A stretch of DNA of 6,659 bases from Propionibacteriaceae bacterium (GTDB taxonomy: Bacteria > Actinomycetota > Actinomycetes > Propionibacteriales > Propionibacteriaceae), in the NCBI GenBank assembly GCA_021323255.1, contig JAJTCL010000147.1:1-6659 (forward strand). Direction: 5' to 3'. The notes below the pieces were generated by a model that saw only the letters and a list, made by a program, of their open reading frames with translations, made no database searches and was not told the origin of the DNA. Shown here piece after piece: positions 1 through 5,481 of this stretch (position 1 is its first letter; each line of letters opens with the position of its first letter). The translations under genes and the position numbers were made by a program.

Positions 1-102
1 AGCATGGTGCTGCTGTTTGTGCTGACCCTGATCTACCGCGACATGCCCCCCTTGATGTTCTACCTGGTGACCCTGATAGCAGGAATAGCGCTCCTCGCGT
101 GA
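1..102 (+). CDS. C-terminal end of a membrane protein (partial)
   Basis: Frame 1 is open from the window edge to a TGA at 100-102 and gives 33 residues ending IAGIALLA. The sequence is almost entirely hydrophobic. A stretch around MVLLFVLTLIY and another around LMFYLVTLIAGIALLA are separated by a short polar, proline-rich turn (RDMPP). This is the pattern of the last two transmembrane helices of an integral membrane protein with a very short tail. The family cannot be named from so little sequence. The gene begins upstream of the window. The stop codon lies at the edge of a perfect 10-bp palindrome (GAACCGGTTC, 101-110), whose meaning is unknown. Confidence 0.6.
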   Translation, partial: SMVLLFVLTLIYRDMPPLMFYLVTLIAGIALLA

Positions 103-116
103 ACCGGTTCGTCCGC

Positions 117-135
117 CTCCACGGAGTCTGTGGAG
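117..135 (+). terminator. Possible hairpin terminator after the membrane gene
   Basis: CTCCAC (117-122) and GTGGAG (130-135) pair perfectly around a 7-nt loop, 15 bases after the stop of the membrane protein. There is no T-tract, which is common for actinobacterial terminators, but a 6-bp stem is also easily found by chance in GC-rich DNA. Position is the main support. Confidence 0.3.
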
Positions 136-245
136 CAGACGAGGGGGTCGATTTGCCTTTGGTGCGCCGCACCGCAAGCGGACCTGCTTACGAGCGCGTG
201 TCGGCGGGGCTTGACTGTTGCCGCCGGCCGCGTCACGGCAAGAGA

Positions 246-640
246 ATGAACGAACTACTGGTGGGATACGCACCCTTATCAACAGAGCGCCAAGATCTCA
301 CCACCCAGCGCTCACCACCCAGCGCGAGAGCTGCACGCGCTCGAGGTCGGGGACGATCGCATCTACGTCGACCACGGCCTGACCGGCACGAACCGGGAGC
401 AGCCAGGTCTTCGGCTGGCGCTCGCCGCCTGTCGAGCGGGCGACACCTTCGTGGTGACGAAACTGGATCAGCTCGCCCGATCGCTGCCGGATGCCCGCAA
501 CATTCTGGATGAGCTGACCAGAGGAAACGTAAAGCTCAGCGTCGGGGGCTCGATTCACGACCCACCGATCCGGTTGGACGGCTCCTGGTCAACGTGCTGG
601 CGATGGTTGCGGAGTTCGAGGCCGATCTGATCCGGCGGCG
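246..640 (+). pseudogene. Serine recombinase (resolvase/invertase) pseudogene, catalytic domain
   Basis: This is the remains of a small serine recombinase, an enzyme that cuts and rejoins DNA through a serine-DNA linkage in transposon resolution or inversion. The reading begins at ATG 246 in frame 3 (MNELLVGYAPLSTERQDL). It moves to frame 1 at about 331 (LHALEVGDDRIYVDHGLTG, then CRAGDTFVVTKLDQLARS, then KLSVGGSIHDP) and back to frame 3 at about 582 (LLVNVLAMVAEFEADLIRR). The first shift combines a 14-bp tandem duplication at 297-324 with a missing base just after it. The second is one lost C at about 561-565. The catalytic serine remains, but the family's YARVS reads YAPLS and KLDRLAR reads KLDQLAR, so two normally essential arginines are replaced. 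Homology stops near 640, so the C-terminal helix-turn-helix is missing or unrecognisable. The family call is secure, and it is clearly non-functional. Confidence 0.88.
297..324 (+). repeat. 14-bp perfect tandem duplication inside the recombinase pseudogene
   Basis: The unit CTCACCACCCAGCG occurs at 297-310 and again at 311-324 without a mismatch. It lies at the codons for the recombinase segment LTTQR. Fourteen is not a multiple of three, so the duplication breaks the frame. It looks like replication slippage rather than a functional repeat. Confidence 0.9.
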
Positions 641-768
641 TGCTCCGACGTCGGTTCGGTGTCGGCTGAACGCAAGAGAGTACCTCGCCGTGCAGGTATT
701 CCGTTGCCGTCGCGCGAATGAATTTGCCGAATCAGCAACGTGACTTGTTCGCAGACATGCCCTGCCGC

Positions 769-772
769 GAGG
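769..772 (+). promoter_or_regulatory. Ribosome binding site supporting the GTG start at 781
   Basis: GAGG at 769-772 lies 8 nt before the GTG at 781 (5 nt before the GTG at 778). Neither ATG 718 nor ATG 757, both in the same frame, has a purine-rich Shine-Dalgarno match at a usable distance. This favours 781 (or 778) as the start of the methyltransferase. Confidence 0.45.
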
Positions 773-780
773 CTGGTGTG

Positions 781-1380
781 GTGATCGAGCAGGAGTGGAA
801 CGAGCGGTACGCTGGGAGCAACCAAATCTGGAGTGGTCAGCCTAACGAGGCGTTGGTGACCGAGGTCTCCGAACTCCCGCCAGGCCGGGCGCTGGACATG
901 GGCTGCGGCGAGGGGGCGGACGCGGTCTGGCTCGCCCAGCGGGGCTGGGATGTCACCGGGTTGGACGTGTCCGGGGTGGCGCTGGACCGCGCTCGGCTGC
1001 ACGGCCGAGACGCCGGCGTCGTCGTGCGCTGGGTGCGGGCCGGACTGGTGGAGGCCGGGCTGCCGGACCGAAGCTTCGACCTGGTGTCGGCCCAGTATCC
1101 CGCCCTCCTGCACACCCCCGACCATGCTCCCGAACGTGCGCTGCTGTCGGCCGTGGCACCCGGCGGAACCCTGCTCGCCGTGCATCACGCGATCGACGTG
1201 AAGCACAGCCAGACCCACGGCTTCGACCCGGCCGATTACGTCAGCCCGGCTGACGTCGCGTCACTGCTGGACGAGAACTGGGCACTTGAGGTCCATGAGG
1301 AGCGACCGAGACACGTCGCGACCGGCGCAGGAGCACATCACACCAGGGACGTCGTCCTGCGGGCGCGGCGGCTCAGGTAG
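781..1380 (+). CDS. Class I SAM-dependent methyltransferase, intact
   Basis: This cytoplasmic enzyme should transfer a methyl group from S-adenosylmethionine to an unknown small molecule. From GTG 781 it has 199 residues, normal for this small single-domain family. The N-terminus IEQEWNERYAG..WSGQPN is typical of the group. Motif I is DMGCGEG (about residues 39-45), followed by the acidic ribose-binding residue in VTGLDVS (about residue 62). A later FDLVSAQYPAL strand and VAPGGTLLAVHH form the rest of the Rossmann-like core. The frame is also open from ATG 718, but those 21 codons (MNLPNQQRDLFADM...) do not look like the family and run into the recombinase ruin. No partner gene or operon is visible: the recombinase remnant lies upstream and non-coding DNA downstream. 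It is undamaged although its neighbours are broken. The substrate cannot be inferred. The fold is certain and the start fairly likely. Confidence 0.88.
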   Translation: MIEQEWNERYAGSNQIWSGQPNEALVTEVSELPPGRALDMGCGEGADAVWLAQRGWDVTGLDVSGVALDRARLHGRDAGVVVRWVRAGLVEAGLPDRSFDLVSAQYPALLHTPDHAPERALLSAVAPGGTLLAVHHAIDVKHSQTHGFDPADYVSPADVASLLDENWALEVHEERPRHVATGAGAHHTRDVVLRARRLR

Positions 1381-1747
1381 ACGCGCGGAGATTCGAAAGG
1401 TCTTGCCCAAAGCCGATTCAGATCGAGGTGGCGTCCGCTACGCCAGCCGCCGTGCCACGCCGCGACGGATAACGGTCAATGAAGACCTGACGTCTCCGGC
1501 CGACGGATCAGTGCTCGAAGCCAGCTGATCACCCACCAGAGCTTTCGATCAGTCGGACAAGCTGACCCGCCAGCCGACGGGCATACGGTACGTGTGATGG
1601 ATCGGCGGCGTCTCTGGCAGTGGCACTTGAGGAAAATGTTGCGGTGCGCCGGGCGAAGGACGTGACTGAGCGCTCCTCCGGCCTGACCAGTCGCTTAGCG
1701 ACGCAACAGTCGGTTCAGTCGCCACACGCAGCGGGAGCATCGACATC
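1381..1747. other. Gene-poor stretch between methyltransferase and phosphotransferase remnant
   Basis: About 370 bases hold no reading frame I can link to a protein family on either strand. A loose inverted pair CTGATC / GATCAG lies near 1523-1553 with a long loop and no T-run, so it is not a convincing terminator. A purine-rich GGGAG at 1733-1737 stands 10 nt before ATG 1748 and is probably the old ribosome binding site of the phosphotransferase pseudogene. Confidence 0.5.
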
Positions 1748-2850
1748 ATGCTTGATGCGTCGACGCTGCGGCCGATCGTCGGTCGTGCGCTGGACGCCTT
1801 GGCTGTGCCTGTCGATTGGTCGGTCGTGCCGATCCTGGCCGGGGATGGCCAGGGACTGGGGGTTTTTCGTGTCTCGGGCTCGGCGCGCGTCGGCGGTGAG
1901 CCACGCGGGTGGTCGGTGATCTTGAAGGTGCTGCCGGCGACTCCGGGGTCGCCGACCAGGTGGAACTATCCGGCGCGCGAGGCGCTCGCCTACGAATGAG
2001 GTCTGCTTGAGGACCTGCCGCCGGGTCTCGAGGCGCCGCGGTGCTTGAGTCACACCGAACACGGCGGCCAGCATCAGGTGTGGCTGGCTCGAGGACCTGG
2101 GTACGGACGCGATGCGCTGGCGACTCGACGGCTAGGGGAGAGCGGCGCGAGCGCTCGGACGGTTCAATGGCGCGTATCTCGCCGGGCGCCCGCTGCCGGT
2201 GGCCGGGGTGGCTCAGCCGGCATTGGCTTCGCTCCTGGTTGGCCGAAGGTGCCGCCGCGGTGCGCGAGCTTCCTCGCTTCCAACGGCAACCGCGCGTACA
2301 GCGCGTATATCCGCCCGACGTCCTCGATCGTCTGCTTTGGCTGTGGGCGCATCGTCAAGAGCTCCTCGACGCGCTTGACAGTTTGCCCCATGTGCTCAGC
2401 CACAACGATGCCTTCCGCCGGAATCTCTTCCTGAGATCGGAACGACTGTTCGCGGTCGACTGGGCGTTCCTGGGCCCAGGTCCAGTCGGTGCTGAGCTGG
2501 CACCACTCGTGACCGCGAGCGTGGCGTTCCTCGGCGTGGCGCTTGATCGCTGGCGCGATCTTGAGCGGACGGCGGTCGAGGCGTATCTGCGTGGTCTGCA
2601 GGACGCCGGCTGGGATGGCGCGTCGGATCAGGCGCGTTTCGGCTTCGCAGCCTCCTCAGCGCTTCGCTACGGACCCGGATGCGTTCGACTGGTTCTGCCG
2701 GCGCTGCTCGATGAGACCGCACAGCCTCACGTCGAACTCGTTCTCGGCATTCCCTTCGACCAAGTGCTGCAGCTCTGGGCTGCCCTCTGCCTTGAACAGG
2801 TCCGACTCGCCGACGACGCGTTTAGGCTCCTCGCCACGCTCGACCTTTGA
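1748..2850 (+). pseudogene. APH-type phosphotransferase pseudogene (four lesions)
   Basis: The remains encode a protein of about 365 residues of the aminoglycoside/choline kinase-like fold, which moves ATP phosphate to a small-molecule hydroxyl. The N-lobe is in frame 2 (MLDASTLRPIV..., with VILKVLP giving the likely ATP-binding lysine). TGA at 1997 interrupts AYE|GLLEDLPPGLEAPR. At 2081-2088 a duplicated TGGC shifts the reading to frame 3, where LEDLGTDAMRWRLDG ends at TAG 2133. The text resumes as GRAARALGRFNGAYLAGRPLP. An extra G in the run at about 2203-2208 then moves it to frame 1. From there it is clean: RHWLRSWLAEGAAAV, YPPDVLDRLLWLWA, the catalytic-loop motif H-N-D-A-F-R-R-N (from 2401), AVDWAFLG with the metal-binding Asp, and ALRYGPGCVRLVLPALL, ending at TGA 2848-2850. 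The C-lobe is complete, so decay is recent or patchy. The natural substrate is unknown; drug resistance should not be assumed. Confidence 0.88.
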
Positions 2851-3157
2851 ACGCGCCGCGGCCCGGCAGGTTGGTCGGTGTAATGACTTCGGCCGTGCCG
2901 TAAACCGACCGCTCACCGACACGCGTTCCCGCGAGGATGCGCATTGCGGCGGAACACAATCGGGCAGCGTGCAGCGCTGAAGCAAGTAGGTCCCGCCGTC
3001 CTCTATCCATTCTCGCCCGGGCTGCTCGTACTACGTGCGCTGCAAGTGCGCAGTGAGGTTCCTGGGCACGACTGTTTCTTGTTCTTGGACCCAACGCACA
3101 CTTATAGGCCGGGTTGATCAGTCCGCAGCCGGGGGAAGAAACCGCGCTTGACGCTGA
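2851..3157. other. Unassigned stretch between two pseudogenes
   Basis: About 300 bases lie between the phosphotransferase stop and the recognisable end of the minus-strand SnoaL-like remnant. A minus-strand frame is open across much of it (for example MRILAGTRVGERSVYGTAEV near 2880-2943), but I do not recognise it and see no ribosome binding site. It may be further gene debris or plain intergenic DNA. Confidence 0.45.
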
Positions 3158-3556
3158 TTCAACCCATTGGCTCGCCAAGCGGCTCGAATGTATTACGCCG
3201 TCTCATGCGCGATAAGGCCGTCGGGGTGCTCGTGGACGACGATGGTGTTGTAGCGGTCTCCGTTGTAGTCGAACAGCATCTCTTCACCGAGAGAGGTCAC
3301 CCGAGCCGACTATGCGCCGGGGGTTGCTGCCGGCGGGGTCGGAAACGCGAGCCGAAGTTCCCGGATCCTTTTGCATGCCGCCGATTACCCCACCCGACTG
3401 CGGCCACTCAATCACCACATCGTCGTCGCAAAGGGCATCGACGGGCTGCATATCGCGAGTGTTGATCGAATCCACAAATCGACGTATCGCGACCCGCCTT
3501 GACTCATCGTCCGGCCCGTCGCTCCGCGCTTCCAGCAGATCTTCGCCGATGCCGGC
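3158..3556 (-). pseudogene. SnoaL/NTF2-like protein pseudogene
   Basis: Reading the minus strand from about 3556, the frame gives DLLEARSDGPDDESRRVAIR, then RFVDSINTRDMQPVDALC and DDDVVIEWPQSGGVIGGM. This is the start of a small cone-shaped alpha+beta-barrel protein of the SnoaL-like/NTF2 superfamily (about 130 residues; cyclases, isomerases and many unknowns). An extra G at about 3367-3368 and a lost C near 3319-3323 bracket an out-of-frame IRELRLAFPTPPAATP. The frame returns for PRRIVGSGDL and ends at a TGA (3286-3284). The rest is readable in another frame as MLFDYNGDRYNTIVVHEHPD and GLIAHETA, then TAA (3195-3193), with a final QWVE in a third frame near 3160. No good start codon remains: a TGA lies at 3559-3557 and the first in-frame GTG is at 3475. 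The superfamily call rests on the N-terminal pattern and order of segments. The activity is unknown. Confidence 0.75.
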
Positions 3557-3745
3557 TCACGCCAGAGTCTTACCTCGAAATCCGGATGTCGATTTGCGGC
3601 AGATCACAACATTCGGCAGCCGACTCATGTCTGGCGCGACTCGGGCATTGGCAGGTCGTGCTCCGTGGTATGTCGGTCTCACCACTGTCGGGACAGTCCT
3701 GAAGCGCTTGAGCGCGGCCTCACCCCGGCGCACTGGCGATGGCGG

Positions 3746-3995
3746 GTAAACGGCCCGGGACACGCACGCGTATCAATGGAGCAAAGATTTCTTAGCAGCG
3801 CGAGGTCTGCACGCGCTTGGTATTAACTGCGCCTGCCAGCATCGTTTGATCATCGCGACGGCGACGAGCGTGCTCTGAGGATCGGGAGCGGCACCTGCCG
3901 CAGGCCCGGAGCCGGAGTCGCACCACCAGGCGAGCCAGCGGCTCGCTAGATCGCAACCAGATTTAGGCCTCCGGCTGGCCCTCCGCGTCCGCCAG
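3746..3995 (+). pseudogene. Remnant of a second serine recombinase
   Basis: Frame 2 from about 3746 reads VNGPGHARVSMEQ, matching the family start GYARVSTEQ with Tyr to His and Thr to Met changes. About 5 nt are then missing from the DLTAQRE region, and frame 3 gives GLHALGIN (3804-3827). The first recombinase remnant has the same order: ...STERQDLTTQR then LHALEV. Further on, 3954-3995 reads QPDLGLRLALRVRQ, comparable with REQPGLRLALAACRAG in the first copy, though the spacing between is about twice what it should be. The first 80 bases are a good match; the second block is suggestive only. No full catalytic domain survives. It lies in the same orientation as the remnant at 246-640, so the two flank the block of damaged genes between them. 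Upstream, 3557-3745 shows nothing I can assign. Confidence 0.6.
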
Positions 3996-4291
3996 ATCGA
4001 GTCACCACTTCGAGTGCTTCGGCCGCTGTGCACTGTTGCGACAGCAGCGCCGCTTTGGCGAGTTCGAAGGCCCAGTGCGGCCAGGTCGAGGAAAACCCAC
4101 CGTTCTGATTGTTGAACTCCCCCGAGTAGTCGCCGCTGGAGTGCTGTCCGGCGAAGGCGATGGTGCCGGTGCTGGCTTCGAAGCTGGCTTGGGCAACGGC
4201 GTCCGCGAGGTGTCGCGGCACGCCGCTCGGAATCTTGAGATCTGCGAGGAGCTGTTCAAACCTGCTTGTCTCGTCGAGAGTTGTTTGTGCT
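3946..4291 (-). pseudogene. Fragment of an unrecognised protein (WPHWAFELAK motif)
   Basis: The minus strand is open from about 4291 to a TAG at 3948-3946. It reads TLDETSRFEQLLADLKIP, then SGVPRHLADAVAQASF, a glycine/serine-rich FAGQHSSGDYSGEFNNQ and the striking STWPHWAFELAKAALL. The composition (amphipathic helix, polar beta-like stretch, aromatic-rich segment, helix) looks like real protein. I cannot name a family. No start codon or ribosome binding site precedes it: its upstream end merges with the hydrolase pseudogene in another frame. The last 25 or so residues (TAAEALEVVTRSGGRGG...) look like read-through across the antisense of the recombinase remnant rather than native sequence. It is therefore probably an internal piece, truncated at both ends. 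It could alternatively be a short expressed protein starting at GTG 4221. Confidence 0.45.
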
Positions 4292-4792
4292 GGTTGATGG
4301 TGCGCAGACTGTCGGCCACGAGCCTGCCCGCCTCGGGTCTTGTGCGCGGGTCATGGGTGACAGCAGCACGTTTCGTATGCCCATGCCAATGAAACCCAGC
4401 GGCCCAAACAGACGTGCGACGGGAAGCAGGACCCAGATCCCTAGACGTTCAGACAGCGTGTAGCACTGGATCGGTGTGCCGAGTGTGACCAGGGTCCTGC
4501 ACCGCTCCAGCCACCTGGCCGCGAACACTATGCCGACGTGCCCACCCCAGGCGTTGCCGACCCAGTCCACGGGTTCATCGATACCGAGGGCGGCCAGCAC
4601 GTCGGCGGCTGCCTCGGCACGCTCATCCATGCTGTACCGGCGCCCCGGGTCTGGGCTGGCCCCATGTCCCGGACCGGTGATGATCACCAGACGTCGCGCG
4701 CGCGAGGTCGTCCACGGCCCTGTTCCGCCCTTACCGCGCACCCGCACCGCCAACGCTTCCAGGTGGGTCTTGACCATCTGCCGCTCGTTCAT
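4290..4792 (-). pseudogene. Alpha/beta hydrolase pseudogene, truncated
   Basis: Starts at ATG 4792 on the minus strand, with GGGAG (4802-4798) 5 nt before it; GTG 4804 is in frame but has no such site. The N-terminus is MNERQMVKTHLEALAVRVRG. After GGTG the sequence jumps almost directly to RRLVIITGPGHGASPDPG, so the normal HG-containing oxyanion strand and about 20 residues seem deleted. Then follow YSMDERAEAAADVLAALG, the nucleophile-elbow region VDWVGNAWGGHVG, and RTLVTLGTPIQCYTLSERLG. A lost base near 4334-4338 shifts the frame within DPEAGRLVADSLRTIN, after which homology ends. The cap and C-terminal segment carrying the catalytic His are gone. Where the classical G-x-S-x-G should be, the text is G-N-A-W-G, with alanine in the serine position. 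It is divergent from the TetR gene and shares its control region, suggesting it was that regulator's target. The substrate is unknown. It is surely non-functional. Confidence 0.82.
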
Positions 4793-4815
4793 CTGGTCTC
4801 CCACGCTGCTTTGAA

Positions 4816-4830
4816 GTTGACAGTGTCAAC
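4816..4830. promoter_or_regulatory. 15-bp palindrome, probable TetR operator
   Basis: GTTGACA and TGTCAAC form a perfect 7-1-7 inverted repeat in the gap between the divergent hydrolase pseudogene and the TetR gene. TTGACA-N-TGTCAA is a form often seen for TetR-family operators. Each arm also contains TTGACA, a consensus -35 hexamer, on both strands, so a bound dimer would block a promoter there. No clear -10 box follows at 16-18 bases on either strand, so the promoter assignment is weak. Confidence 0.6.
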
Positions 4831-4854
4831 CGCTAAGCTCTTGCAGATGGATTT

Positions 4855-4879
4855 AATTGGATGAATTATCCATCCAATT
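4855..4879. promoter_or_regulatory. 25-bp near-perfect palindrome before the TetR gene, second operator candidate
   Basis: AATTGGATG (4855-4863) is mirrored by CATCCAATT (4871-4879). The inner bases also pair, except one position (A4864 against C4870), giving 11 of 12 matched pairs around a central T. It sits 15-39 bases before the TetR start, in an AT-rich patch unlike the rest of the window. Such a place and shape suit autoregulation by the TetR dimer. The two palindromes are different in sequence, so they may serve two proteins, or one may be a transcript hairpin. Confidence 0.55.
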
Positions 4880-4883
4880 TATT

Positions 4884-4888
4884 AAGGA
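4884..4888 (+). promoter_or_regulatory. Ribosome binding site of the TetR gene
   Basis: AAGGA lies 5 nt before ATG 4894. The other in-frame starts fit less well: ATG 4888 overlaps the site and ATG 4861 has no purine run at a normal distance and lies within the 25-bp palindrome. It fixes the start at 4894. Confidence 0.6.
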
Positions 4889-4893
4889 TGTCA

Positions 4894-5481
4894 ATGGCAC
4901 CTCGGTCGTACACGATGCAGCGTCGGTCACAGCACGTGGCTCAGACACGGGAACGCATCCTCGCTGCCGCGCTGGAGTTGTTCAGCAAGCAAGGAGCTCA
5001 AGCCACCACCATGAATGAGGTGGCTCGTCGTGCGGACGTCTCGCCGACGACGGTGAGTAACCACTTCTCCACTCAAGATCAGCTGATCAAGGCCGTGATC
5101 GACCGGGTACGCGCCGATGTCCAGGTTCCGGACAGCACGATCTTCACCGGCGTACGGTCTGTGCCCGGCCGGCTTCGTGTGTTGACCAGCGCCATGTACG
5201 CCTTCTTCGAGCGCACGTCGCACTGGTTCGATCTGCTGGGCGCCGAGTTAGTCGAGGTGCCGGCGCTGGCGCGTGCTGAGGCCGCGTTCTGGGACTCGAT
5301 TCAGCAGTTGTACGAGCAAGCCGTGGCCGGCGCCAACGACGATCTGCTTGCGAAGACCACGGCCGGGCTGCTCCATCCTGCGACATTCAGCGCCCTCAAA
5401 GCAGCGGGCATGTCGGTCGATCAGGCAACCACTGTTGTCGCCGAGTTGCTGGCCCACCGGGCGAGAGGACACACACAATGA
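4894..5481 (+). CDS. TetR-family transcriptional regulator
   Basis: A 195-residue DNA-binding repressor, the usual size for the family. Residues 17-59 are the TetR_N domain: TRERILAAALELFSKQGAQA followed by the helix-turn-helix TTMNEVARRADVSPTTVSNHF (about 38-58). The rest is the helical ligand-binding and dimerisation part, with no recognisable ligand signature (FFERTSHWFDLLGAELVEV, AEAAFWDSIQQLYEQAVAG). Starting at ATG 4861 would add 11 residues, which is less likely given AAGGA before 4894. Its TGA overlaps the ATG of the next methyltransferase (ATGA), so the two are co-transcribed and probably translationally coupled. Upstream lie two palindromes and a divergent, now broken, hydrolase gene, the usual layout of a local TetR repressor with its target. 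Autoregulation is likely. The inducer is unknown. Confidence 0.93.
   Translation: MAPRSYTMQRRSQHVAQTRERILAAALELFSKQGAQATTMNEVARRADVSPTTVSNHFSTQDQLIKAVIDRVRADVQVPDSTIFTGVRSVPGRLRVLTSAMYAFFERTSHWFDLLGAELVEVPALARAEAAFWDSIQQLYEQAVAGANDDLLAKTTAGLLHPATFSALKAAGMSVDQATTVVAELLAHRARGHTQ

Noticed and set aside
99..512. Long plus-strand open frame of 137 codons
   Set aside because: Only its codons from 246 to about 310 spell recombinase; the rest is out-of-frame text before the start and after the frameshift.
589..1218. Minus-strand open frame of 209 codons opposite the first methyltransferase
   Set aside because: It is the antisense shadow of a clear methyltransferase in GC-rich DNA and shows no family motif.
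3557..3763. Minus-strand frame upstream of the SnoaL-like remnant
   Set aside because: No motif, no ribosome binding site and an arginine/proline-rich composition typical of random GC-rich frames.
4036..4392. Plus-strand frame of 118 codons opposite the hydrolase and unknown fragment
   Set aside because: Low-complexity G/A/R/V composition typical of antisense frames; the minus strand gives recognisable text.
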